IMG/VR virus record: IMGVR_UViG_3300029448_000072
Coordinates: 1 to 47,255 of that record
DNA length: 47,255 bases
Source of the DNA: a virus
Strand: one strand, 5' to 3'
The first letter of the stretch is position 1. Each line of letters begins with the position of its first letter. A program made the translations under genes and the position numbers. The notes beneath the pieces were generated by a model, which was not told the DNA's origin, did no database searches, and worked only from the letters and a program-made list of their open reading frames with translations. Below are positions 1-7,271 of the stretch, in pieces.

Positions 1-167
1 ATAGCTGCAATATGCTCTTCGTTTATTTTTACTTGGTATTCAAGAAAAGATATACGACCATTTAACTCGCCATATCCCCAGACCATAGCACCAATAATTC
101 CTACAGCTTGAAAAAGCATAGGAAGTGATATGTTTAAACTTGAATCTTGTCCTATGGGCTTAGTCAT
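1..167 (-). CDS. small single-pass membrane protein, 3' end at window edge
   Basis: An ATG at 167 opens a frame that stays open to position 1 (55 full codons). It begins MTKPIGQDSSLNISLPMLFQ and has one hydrophobic segment at about residues 14-32 (LPMLFQAVGIIGAMVWGY), followed by a charged, helix-prone tail. The start overlaps the stop of the upstream cysteine micro-gene as ATGA, which suggests translational coupling. A short protein with one membrane helix and a coiled C-terminus near the end of the late operon could be a holin or a spanin partner, but nothing in the sequence proves this. If the window ends are joined, the frame reads one more Ile codon and then TAA, giving a 56-residue protein. 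Existence is well supported; function is unknown. Confidence 0.75.
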   Translation of the reverse strand, partial: MTKPIGQDSSLNISLPMLFQAVGIIGAMVWGYGELNGRISFLEYQVKINEEHIAA

Positions 168-208
168 TTCTTACATCCACAGCAACAACAACAGCAATCA
201 TTCTTCAT
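164..208 (-). CDS. 14-residue polycysteine micro-protein
   Basis: The frame reads MKNDCCCCCCGCKK and then TGA, so seven of fourteen residues are cysteine. An AGGA about seven bases before the ATG serves as a ribosome site. The start lies inside the last codons of the 96-residue gene, and the stop overlaps the next start codon as ATGA. Such stop-start overlap on both sides is the usual sign of a translated gene in a packed phage operon. Six adjacent cysteines could bind metal or form disulfides, or the peptide may matter only for coupled translation. No family is recognised. Confidence 0.5.
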   Translation of the reverse strand: MKNDCCCCCCGCKK

Positions 209-488
209 CTTTTATCCTAGGTCTAGGTTTAGGTTTTCTATTAATTATAATACTTTTAGTTAAAACAGGTGTATCTATATGTCTAGTATCCCAATAACGA
301 TAGTCATGTGTATTCCAACCTACTGCATACGCATTAGGCATATAACGATATTTAAAAGCTGAGCTATTATAAATTTTAACTACACTGTTACTATCTGAGT
401 AAGTAATAGTTTGATAAGGCACAGGATCTCCTAAGTCTTCCATGCCAATAAAAATACCTACTACTAATCCAACCATAAACCCAATCAT
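198..488 (-). CDS. membrane-anchored hypothetical protein (96 aa)
   Basis: The protein opens with a hydrophobic stretch (residues 2-16, IGFMVGLVVGIFIGM) and continues as a soluble, tyrosine-rich domain with a basic, proline-containing tail (KPKPRPR). This fits an N-terminal membrane anchor with a soluble C-terminal domain. Its start overlaps the stop of the upstream 70-residue gene by four bases (ATGA). It belongs to a cluster of small membrane proteins at the end of the fibre block, where podoviruses often keep lysis genes. A lysis or spanin role is only suggested by position. Confidence 0.7.
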   Translation of the reverse strand: MIGFMVGLVVGIFIGMEDLGDPVPYQTITYSDSNSVVKIYNSSAFKYRYMPNAYAVGWNTHDYRYWDTRHIDTPVLTKSIIINRKPKPRPRIKDEE

Positions 489-697
489 CTTACACCTAAA
501 CTATCTGCTGTCCATACAACTTTACGCATCAAGCTATCTAGCTCAAACATTTCTTTAACTAACTCTTCTTCAGACTTGCCTATGTAATACTCTTGACAAC
601 TAAAGATGCTTATCATAAATGCTATTATAAAACCACCAATAACTATTGTGTGAATAGCTTTATCAGCATCTGCCCATTGATTTAGTTTTTTACGCAT
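485..697 (-). CDS. small membrane or lipoprotein-like protein (70 aa)
   Basis: The N-terminus is basic (MRKKLNQW). A hydrophobic segment at about residues 18-33 ends in IFSC followed by QE, which resembles a lipobox with Cys34 as the lipidated residue. The C-terminal half is charged and probably helical. A small lipoprotein next to other membrane proteins downstream of a fibre gene could be an outer-membrane spanin, but the N-terminal leader is longer than usual and the box is imperfect. It overlaps the end of the large fibre gene by eight bases. Real gene likely; role inferred only from context. Confidence 0.65.
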   Translation of the reverse strand: MRKKLNQWADADKAIHTIVIGGFIIAFMISIFSCQEYYIGKSEEELVKEMFELDSLMRKVVWTADSLGVR

Positions 698-3215
698 TTT
701 CTAACGCTTCTACTTTTGATTCAAGAGTTTCTATTTTAGCAATAGCTTCTTTTAATGCTCCTGCAAGTAATGGTGTAATTTTTCCATAATCTACATTCTG
801 TGGCTTTATTTCATTATCTTCCATAGCATCTTTTTCACCAGTTACAGCTTCAGGGATATGTTCTGCTAATTCGTGTGCAAAAAATCCATCTTGAGTTTGG
901 TCAGGTGCGCTTATAAAATTAAATCTATATGGTTTCAGTTTTTTAATTCTTTCTATACCGTCAGAAATAATTTCTTCATTTTCTTTTAATCTGTAATCAG
1001 ATGAAGTTCCAAAAGATGTTGTGTTAGCACTTGCATCTGAATTTATAGCACCACAATTATGACCATTACCATCTCTAAATAACATTTGGTCAACTGTTCC
1101 TGAACTTGGGCCAACAGCCATTAATATTCCTTTGGTTGCAGAACTTGCAAGACCATTTATATATAAATTGTAAGAAGAATCTCCATAGTTTGTTTCTATT
1201 TGACCAGAAGATTTAACGGTCATTCTTGTACTTCCATTAGTTCTAATTTCAAAAGGATAATTTGTATTAGTTCCAATAAAACCTAATTCATTTGCACCAT
1301 CAGAAAGAAAAAAGCAATCTACATTGTTACTTCCGTCAACACGACCTCTTGTTTTAAAACCTGCGTAAGAATTGCCAGTAGCATTTCCATTTTCTGTAAA
1401 AATAACAGGATAGACTCCATCATCAGTAGAATCTGTACTTGCAGCTACATGTAAAGCAGTATTTGGTGAGGACTCGCCTATACCAACCCTATCATTATCT
1501 GTTATGTAAAGTGTTCTTACATTATTAGAGCCAAGTGCTAAACTTGCAGATGTTCTTGTAACGATTGCAGATGTGCCAGATGATACAAATTCCATTTGAC
1601 CTATTAATGAGCCAGAGCTTTCAAGAGTTATATTTGTAGCTCCATTTGTAGAATTAAAATTAGCTGTATTTGCAGCTTCTCCACTTTTCACATCAAGAGG
1701 AGCGCCAGGGCTTGAATCACCTATACCAACTCGTCCATCAGCCTTAATAGTTAAATATTCTTGTACAGTACCACCTGAATCTCTGTTGTGAAATGACATT
1801 TTAGTAGCAGAAGTACTTGAACTACCATCTATTGTGCTTTTTATGTATGATTGATGTGTATTTCCACCATGTTCATCTTTAGATGAAAAATATATTTGTG
1901 ATGTTCCAGTAGTTGAACTACCTGTCCCTGAATGTATTTGTAGTATATTTTCTGCACCTGTATACCTATGAATAGTAGTACCTCCAGGATCAATTTCAAA
2001 TCTTGAAGAACTGTCTAAATCACCAACACCTGTACTAATTTTAAATCTATCAGAATCACTATTATCAACACCCATAGTAAACCCATAAGGACTATCTGGC
2101 ATTTGGAATGCTAATGAGGAATCACCCGCACCAAGTTGTCGTATCACAAGTCTTGGTGTATCAACTGTTGTATCATTAACTCTTAGCTCAGTTAAATATC
2201 CTGGACTTGAAACTCCTATACCAACATTTCCACCATTAAAATAACTTACATTATTTCCAGATATTTGAACATTAGCATTTCCACTTCCATCATATAAATA
2301 CAATTCAGCATCATCACTTGCATCTTTTGAAAGGGTAAGCAAAGCACCATCATCATCAGCGATTACTCTAAATATATCAGCAGCATCTGCATCAGTAGAT
2401 TTTATAGTCATAGCATAATTTGTAGCTGTAGTTACTGTAACTGCACCTGTAAAACTAGCATTTTGTGAGCTATTAATTGAAAGAGCTAAAGTTGATGATG
2501 CTCCATCTACTGCACCTGTATAAAACTCCATAGCTCCATTACTTCCACGAACTTCTAAATCGTTACCTGCAAGGCTTATATTTGCTTTATAGTCAGTACC
2601 ATTCGAGTGGTCATAAAACCATTCAAGTTTTGGCGTAGCATTTGTATATCCTATTTGAACAGGTAAACCTTCTCCTATTCTTACTACATCACTACTATGA
2701 ATTTTAATTAATTCTTTAGCACCCCCACTTGAATTATAACCAATTAATGCTTTATCATTTGTTTTAAGATATACGTTGCCATAAATAAATTCAACAGATT
2801 GTGTACCACCTGTATATAAAGAAAGAGCATTATCAGCAAACGAAAGATAAGTATCAGTGTCTCCTGAGTGTACAATTTTTTGAGGTAAAGTTAAGTCACC
2901 ACTAAGCGTTAATGAGCTAAGAGTACCTACGGATGTAATGTTTCCTTGAGATGCTGTGGCGAGTGTCCCAGTAATGTCCCCACTGAATGTGGCAGTACCA
3001 CCTACAGTAAGTTTGTGAGAACCTGATACGGCAGTACCAAGTCCAAGACTTCCCATTTGAAATCCTGTACCATCATCATCTAGTTTATTAGGAGTAACAG
3101 CATCATTACTTAAGTCAGCAGTAGTAATACTAGCATCTTCAATATGACTAGCATCAATTACCCCTTGACCTACAGTTACTGCAACTTGTGAAGGTTCAAA
3201 CCCTAAATAAGCCAC
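690..3215 (-). CDS. tail fibre/spike with C-terminal S74 intramolecular chaperone
   Basis: This 841-residue protein is rich in Gly, Ser, Thr and Asn and carries many short beta-repeats (IGIGESSPNTALHV-like units), typical of trimeric fibres decorated with 'GNVGIG' motifs. The last ~103 residues form a peptidase S74 (endosialidase-type) chaperone that begins SDYRLKENEEI near residue 739, continues through a GFFAHELAEHIPEAV core, and ends in a coiled coil. In this family the domain drives trimer folding and cleaves itself off just after the Ser of the SD pair. The start is GTG, overlapping the TAG of the preceding gene as TAGTG. It is the longest fibre protein in the window and the best candidate for receptor contact. 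Confidence 0.88.
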   Translation of the reverse strand: MAYLGFEPSQVAVTVGQGVIDASHIEDASITTADLSNDAVTPNKLDDDGTGFQMGSLGLGTAVSGSHKLTVGGTATFSGDITGTLATASQGNITSVGTLSSLTLSGDLTLPQKIVHSGDTDTYLSFADNALSLYTGGTQSVEFIYGNVYLKTNDKALIGYNSSGGAKELIKIHSSDVVRIGEGLPVQIGYTNATPKLEWFYDHSNGTDYKANISLAGNDLEVRGSNGAMEFYTGAVDGASSTLALSINSSQNASFTGAVTVTTATNYAMTIKSTDADAADIFRVIADDDGALLTLSKDASDDAELYLYDGSGNANVQISGNNVSYFNGGNVGIGVSSPGYLTELRVNDTTVDTPRLVIRQLGAGDSSLAFQMPDSPYGFTMGVDNSDSDRFKISTGVGDLDSSSRFEIDPGGTTIHRYTGAENILQIHSGTGSSTTGTSQIYFSSKDEHGGNTHQSYIKSTIDGSSSTSATKMSFHNRDSGGTVQEYLTIKADGRVGIGDSSPGAPLDVKSGEAANTANFNSTNGATNITLESSGSLIGQMEFVSSGTSAIVTRTSASLALGSNNVRTLYITDNDRVGIGESSPNTALHVAASTDSTDDGVYPVIFTENGNATGNSYAGFKTRGRVDGSNNVDCFFLSDGANELGFIGTNTNYPFEIRTNGSTRMTVKSSGQIETNYGDSSYNLYINGLASSATKGILMAVGPSSGTVDQMLFRDGNGHNCGAINSDASANTTSFGTSSDYRLKENEEIISDGIERIKKLKPYRFNFISAPDQTQDGFFAHELAEHIPEAVTGEKDAMEDNEIKPQNVDYGKITPLLAGALKEAIAKIETLESKVEALENA

Positions 3216-3559
3216 TAAACATCCATTTCCATAAGTGAAATTATAACGTCTACTGCGCTACCTGCACTTGCTTTAGCTTTTATAATATCAGTTGTTTGTA
3301 AAACTAATTTATTTCCTTGCATAACTTCGAGAGTACCTCCACTTGGAATTGGAGCAGTGCTTAGTAAATATACATCTGCATTTGTTTCTGTGTCACTTGT
3401 ATCTGAACTTACCTGAAGACTTCCTGTAACTGAGTTTCCTGTTTTATTAGCTAAAGATATAGACAAGATAATTGCAGTCTTACTTGAAGGTACTGTGTAT
3501 ACTGCAGCTAAACTAGTAGTCAAACTAGCTTTTGTTTTTAGTTTAAATGTATTTGCCAT
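3215..3559 (-). CDS. small virion-associated beta protein (114 aa)
   Basis: The 114-residue product starts MANTFKLKTKASLTTSLAAV and is mostly predicted beta, with alternating hydrophobic and Ser/Thr residues. It contains VYTVPSSKTAIILSISLAN near the N-terminus, a pattern seen in small fibre-tip or capsid-decoration proteins of marine phages. It lies inside the fibre gene block, tightly packed (stop overlapping the large fibre's GTG start). A minor tail-fibre component or receptor-binding accessory is likely; no enzymatic motif is visible. Confidence 0.7.
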   Translation of the reverse strand: MANTFKLKTKASLTTSLAAVYTVPSSKTAIILSISLANKTGNSVTGSLQVSSDTSDTETNADVYLLSTAPIPSGGTLEVMQGNKLVLQTTDIIKAKASAGSAVDVIISLMEMDV

Positions 3560-3562
3560 AGA

Positions 3563-3772
3563 CTACCCTAACGCAATCGCAAGAGCAGTCGCTTGGTCAT
3601 CAACTCCCTGAGAATCTAAAACTTCACGAATAGTGTTTCCTGAATCTTTAAAATAAAGTTTTCTTACACTTTCATGATAGTTAATAGCAACTTCTCCACT
3701 AGATAAATCACTAGTACTTGGAGCAGGACTACTTGTGTTACTTCTATTTTTTAATACTATGGTATTTGCCAT
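3563..3772 (-). CDS. short fibre N-domain-like protein (69 aa)
   Basis: It begins MANTIVLKNRSNTSSPAP and contains LSSGEVAINYHESVRKLYFKD. The same layout (polar head, LSSGE, then a short 'tag' strand) opens the 309-residue gene just upstream, and resembles the N-terminal domain found in Mtd-type and other virion-attached fibres. Here it is almost the whole protein. It may be an adaptor that trimerises, or the remnant of a longer fibre whose distal part has been lost or moved. A ribosome site (AGGAGG) precedes the start. Confidence 0.65.
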   Translation of the reverse strand: MANTIVLKNRSNTSSPAPSTSDLSSGEVAINYHESVRKLYFKDSGNTIREVLDSQGVDDQATALAIALG

Positions 3773-3784
3773 TATTTCCTCCTA

Positions 3785-4714
3785 TTAGAATGTTCCACCA
3801 TTAATTGTACATCCATCTAATGAAGTTCCTGTGATTGTTCCAAATGCTACATTACCTGCAGAGCCACTAATTACTTCACTAGAATTACTTGCATCAGCTA
3901 CAAATGTAAACTTACTTGCTGAGTCATCCCAACCAAAAAATCCCATTTTAGCTGCTGAGCCATTATGATACCTAAATATCATACCTCTATCTTTGTTATC
4001 ATCTGAACCAGGAGCACTATCTCCACCTACAGTGAAAATTGGGTCATCAACTGTTATTGATGTACTATTTACAGTTGTAGTAGTTCCATCAACTTGTAAA
4101 TTACCTGCGATAATAACATCTCCACCTGAAGCATTTAAAGTTAAGTCACCACTTGATGTGTGAATTGTATTATCAGTAGAAACACCTACAGTTACATTAC
4201 CTGCAGTTACTCCTGCAAATTGAGGGCTACTACTTGTTGCTACTGCTTGTCCAATTGCAACAGTTGGAGTTGCCCCTTCTCCTGAATTATTTGAAAGAGT
4301 TACTCCTGTCCCTGCAACAAGGCTTTCTACATAGTCACCTGTTGTTTCAGTTCCTAAAGCAATTCCATTGTCTTTAACAGTTACAACACCACTAGATACT
4401 GCAAAATTATCAGAACTAAAACTTGCAATACCTTTTGCACTTGTTGACGCAAAAATATTTGAATCAGTTAAGTCAAGAGCTAATGTTCTTGCTCTATTTG
4501 AAGCACTTGATGCAGCTGAAGCTGTTATTCCGTTGCCTCCTGTTAAGTCGTCTAATGTAGCAAGTTGAAATACTTCTACTGAAGAGTTATTATGTCTTCC
4601 AATAAATAACTTCTTACCTGCTTGGTCTAATGCCATTTCTCCAGACGATAGAGAACCTGGCGTTGAGCTTGAACCATTGTTCGCTGCTCTTTTTATTTGT
4701 ATGACGTTAGCCAT
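3785..4714 (-). CDS. tail fibre/structural repeat protein (309 aa)
   Basis: The N-terminus (MANVIQIKRAANNGSSSTPG then LSSGEMALDQAGKKLFIGR) matches the virion-attachment pattern shared with the 69-residue neighbour. The rest is low-complexity beta sequence rich in Gly, Ser, Thr, Asn and Val, with LTGGNGITAS and GNVTVG-like units, as in phage side fibres. It lacks an S74 domain, ending GTSLDGCTINGGTF; that C-terminus resembles the end of the next gene's product (STLDGGTFT), suggesting a common interaction motif. Probably a fibre subunit or shaft. Confidence 0.75.
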   Translation of the reverse strand: MANVIQIKRAANNGSSSTPGSLSSGEMALDQAGKKLFIGRHNNSSVEVFQLATLDDLTGGNGITASAASSASNRARTLALDLTDSNIFASTSAKGIASFSSDNFAVSSGVVTVKDNGIALGTETTGDYVESLVAGTGVTLSNNSGEGATPTVAIGQAVATSSSPQFAGVTAGNVTVGVSTDNTIHTSSGDLTLNASGGDVIIAGNLQVDGTTTTVNSTSITVDDPIFTVGGDSAPGSDDNKDRGMIFRYHNGSAAKMGFFGWDDSASKFTFVADASNSSEVISGSAGNVAFGTITGTSLDGCTINGGTF

Positions 4715-4729
4715 AGTATTCTCCTATTG

Positions 4730-5083
4730 TTAAGTGAATGTTCCACCGTCTAGAGTAGAACGACCTTTGACATGGATTTCATTCCATGAATCTTCATCTC
4801 TGATGTACATTACATCATCATCTGTATCATACCAAATATTACCTTCTACAGGATTACTTGGTGCTGAAGCAGATTTTGCTTGAAAAGTAGACACTTCTTC
4901 TAAAGCGTCTTTTAAATTTTTTGAAAGTATATTAGTAGAAGTATGTGAAATTTTACCTGTGTCTAAGCTAAATGCCTCTGAAGACTTAGCTGCGGTTTGC
5001 CCACCAACAGCTTTACTAGCAGCTTGAGTTGTTTCTGAACTCTTAGCTGTTGCTCCTGTTGTTACTTTTACAGTTGTAGCCAT
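4730..5083 (-). CDS. fibre-associated protein (117 aa)
   Basis: The first half is Ala/Ser/Thr-rich and helix-prone, followed by KNLKDALEEVSTFQAK. The second half holds NPVEGNIWYDTDDDVMYIRDE, a beta-hairpin signature common in phage tail-fibre proteins just before a trimer tip. The final residues (LDGGTFT) echo the end of the neighbouring 309-residue protein. It lies two bases from the gene before it. A short fibre or connector role is likely. Confidence 0.65.
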   Translation of the reverse strand: MATTVKVTTGATAKSSETTQAASKAVGGQTAAKSSEAFSLDTGKISHTSTNILSKNLKDALEEVSTFQAKSASAPSNPVEGNIWYDTDDDVMYIRDEDSWNEIHVKGRSTLDGGTFT

Positions 5084-5085
5084 AA

Positions 5086-5529
5086 TTAAGTCGTTAATGT
5101 TGTTGTACTAGCATATCTACTAGCTGATTTATTAACATAAATTTCACCTTGTGCTATTCTTTTGTATTGATAAGATGTTTGACCTGCTGTTGATGGGTCT
5201 TTTTCTACCATTTCCCAAAAACCATCAAATCCATCATCTAAAGTTTCAGTCCAAGCTGCGTTCAATTTTAATTGAACAGTTTTAGTTCCATTAGAAGTAA
5301 CTAATTCACCAACTGTATTTGCTGTTTCTGTTACTTCAACTCTATATGGTTGAGATGAACTACCATCTCCTTGCAAACTTCCACCAAAATCAGTAGAACC
5401 TGTGTAATCTTTAACAATAGTAACCATATAACTTTTAGTATCGGTATTACCATCAAGAGTCACAGTTATCTCATAATCTGCACCTTGCAATATTTCTATA
5501 TTTGCATATGTCTTTGTTGTTTCAGGCAT
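5086..5529 (-). CDS. putative tail/baseplate beta protein (147 aa)
   Basis: A soluble beta-rich protein with the N-terminal sequence MPETTKTYANIEILQGADYE. The 'ILQGADYEITVTL' pattern recalls Ig-like or baseplate-tip proteins that occur in front of fibre genes in marine phages. No catalytic residues are visible. Position between connector and fibre genes suggests a structural role at the tail tip. Start chosen at the only ATG after the upstream stop. Confidence 0.6.
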   Translation of the reverse strand: MPETTKTYANIEILQGADYEITVTLDGNTDTKSYMVTIVKDYTGSTDFGGSLQGDGSSSQPYRVEVTETANTVGELVTSNGTKTVQLKLNAAWTETLDDGFDGFWEMVEKDPSTAGQTSYQYKRIAQGEIYVNKSASRYASTTTLTT

Positions 5530-5537
5530 TTTTTACC

Positions 5538-5774
5538 CTAATACAACATTATTACGTCAGCTGAACTTGACTTTGTAGCACAAATTGGGTATGTATGCCC
5601 TTTTAAAAGATGAAATACTACATCAGAACCATCAACGGTTAATGTAACATTTGCTGCTGTGCCTTTCATATGAACTGCTCTTGTAGCGTCTTGAGCGTTT
5701 GTTGTAGCTACAACTGCTTTCACATAAGGTGCAACACCTTCTTGTACTGAAAAGTCTTGTAAACCTTTACTCAT
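5538..5774 (-). CDS. small structural protein (78 aa)
   Basis: This 78-residue product (MSKGLQDFSVQEGVAPYVKA) is beta-rich with a C-terminal HLLKGHTYPICATKSSSADVIMLY stretch, a pattern often seen in small marine-phage tail proteins. AGGAG precedes the ATG. It sits between two other small virion genes with only 8-10 base gaps. No function can be assigned beyond likely virion association. Confidence 0.6.
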   Translation of the reverse strand: MSKGLQDFSVQEGVAPYVKAVVATTNAQDATRAVHMKGTAANVTLTVDGSDVVFHLLKGHTYPICATKSSSADVIMLY

Positions 5775-5784
5775 AATTTACTCC

Positions 5785-6279
5785 TTATCTTAATTCTGCG
5801 TATTCGACAGCAACAGCTTGACCTGCTGCATCATCGGTTAAAACCCAAGTTGCTGCTCCAGGTGTTGGCAAAAATATTGCTTGACCTGATTCTAATTTAG
5901 CTATTGCTATATTTGTAGTGCCACTAGCACCAGAACCACTTCCAGCATTAAATTCAGTATGTGTAATACTTCTTGAAATCGTAACTTTTGTAGTTGTTTC
6001 AGCAGTAGTAGTTAATCCACTATTATATTTAAAACCTGTATGCTTAATCCATAAACCATCTGTTCCTGCAACTGTTGCTATAGTGTTACTACTACTTCTA
6101 CTTTGCAGATGTCCTGCGTCATTAGAACTCCAATTGGTAGTTCCTCCCCAAGTAGAATCTGATTTTGCTGCAGTTAAAGCTCTTCCAATATCAGCCTCTA
6201 TTGCTTCTTGAATAATTCCTTCAAATTCAGTATTAGCTTGTATTGGTGTTACACTTATTGCATAGTCTAATCTTGCCAT
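5785..6279 (-). CDS. hypothetical virion protein (164 aa)
   Basis: It starts MARLDYAISVTPIQANTEFE, followed by an acidic helix (IIQEAIEADIGRALTAAKSD) and a Gly/Ser/Thr-rich beta region containing SGSGASGTTN. No recognisable enzyme motif. The mix of one helix and a beta C-terminus, with neighbours on both sides in the tail block, suggests a tail or fibre-base component. Confidence 0.6.
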   Translation of the reverse strand: MARLDYAISVTPIQANTEFEGIIQEAIEADIGRALTAAKSDSTWGGTTNWSSNDAGHLQSRSSSNTIATVAGTDGLWIKHTGFKYNSGLTTTAETTTKVTISRSITHTEFNAGSGSGASGTTNIAIAKLESGQAIFLPTPGAATWVLTDDAAGQAVAVEYAELR

Positions 6280-6288
6280 AATTTTTCC

Positions 6289-6993
6289 TTACTTAACAGA
6301 AAAAGAAGTTGATTGAATTTGATACTTCTTATTCTTATTACTTTCATTATCTGATATTTTTTTATAAAATGTTCTCATATAATATTCTTTTCTTTCTATA
6401 TCTCCATTTCTTTCTGCAAACATAGCTCTTAAATAATCAACGATTGCTAAAGATAGCATCCTATTTAAATTTATATGACTTGTTTCACTAGGAGAAGTTA
6501 CTTCAACAGGAATTTGGGTAATAGAAATCAATTGACCTTTTGCTTCAGTTGTAAAACTAGTAGCTTTTTGCAAAGCTGTATTAGAAGCACTACCTGTTAA
6601 AACATAATCACCATCATTACTAGTAGAACCCTGTATTCTTATTTTATCACCAGGTCTAAAAGAACCAAATCCACCTACATTAGCACCGCTATCATCTACT
6701 TCTGATATAGTACTACCTGAAAAAGATATGAGTTTAGATGAATATTTTAAATTAACATCTTCAAGAGCTTCAGATATAAATGGTTCTTGTAAAGAAGTGT
6801 ATTCAATTCTAATTCCATTTTCTATATCTTCATCAGGATATTCAATTCCTGAAGTTCCTCCACTTGTAGGAGATATAACTTTATGCCCATAGTAATCATG
6901 AACAGTTCCATCTATTCTAGTAGTAACTCTGTAAATTTCAATATTTCTACCTTCGTAAAAAAAGGTAAATGTTTTATTTGTTGAAAAACTCAT
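6289..6993 (-). CDS. putative tail/neck component (234 aa)
   Basis: The N-terminal half is beta-rich and holds a Gly/Ser-rich loop near residue 110 (GGFGSFRPGDKIRIQG). The C-terminal ~70 residues are helical, with SHINLNRMLSLAIVDYLRAM and many charged residues, resembling the C-terminal segment of tail-completion/neck proteins. Its start overlaps the stop of the 92-residue adaptor-like gene by one base (TAATG). It likely joins head-to-tail assembly, by position rather than by recognised homology. Confidence 0.6.
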   Translation of the reverse strand: MSFSTNKTFTFFYEGRNIEIYRVTTRIDGTVHDYYGHKVISPTSGGTSGIEYPDEDIENGIRIEYTSLQEPFISEALEDVNLKYSSKLISFSGSTISEVDDSGANVGGFGSFRPGDKIRIQGSTSNDGDYVLTGSASNTALQKATSFTTEAKGQLISITQIPVEVTSPSETSHINLNRMLSLAIVDYLRAMFAERNGDIERKEYYMRTFYKKISDNESNKNKKYQIQSTSFSVK

Positions 6994-7271
6994 TATGGGC
7001 TTGTATCCTCTACTACATTAGGTTTAGATGTCATTCTTCTAATTTTTTTATATTTACTATCATCAGTAGTATCTAATATACTAATACTAATAAGAGAAAT
7101 CATGTCAGAAGGAACACTATACTCATTGACTCCCTTTATTAATGATTGCTTTTCGGTTTTTGTAGAAATATCAGTTGTAGATTGTATTTGAGTTATAGCA
7201 TCTTTTATAAAAGCAGTAGCAAGATTTGTATCTCTTACATTAGCTCTTTCCATAAGTTCTAATATTGTCAT
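6993..7271 (-). CDS. putative head-tail adaptor (92 aa)
   Basis: The sequence MTILELMERANVRDTNLATA with an alpha-helical start, then a central NEYSVPSDMISLISISI motif and a SKYKKIRRM tail, follows the layout of short podoviral adaptor (gp4-like) proteins, in which 'YSLPSD' links helices to a beta extension that contacts the portal. The 4-base overlap with the next gene (ATGA) suggests coupled expression. Identification rests on pattern only. Confidence 0.5.
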   Translation of the reverse strand: MTILELMERANVRDTNLATAFIKDAITQIQSTTDISTKTEKQSLIKGVNEYSVPSDMISLISISILDTTDDSKYKKIRRMTSKPNVVEDTSP

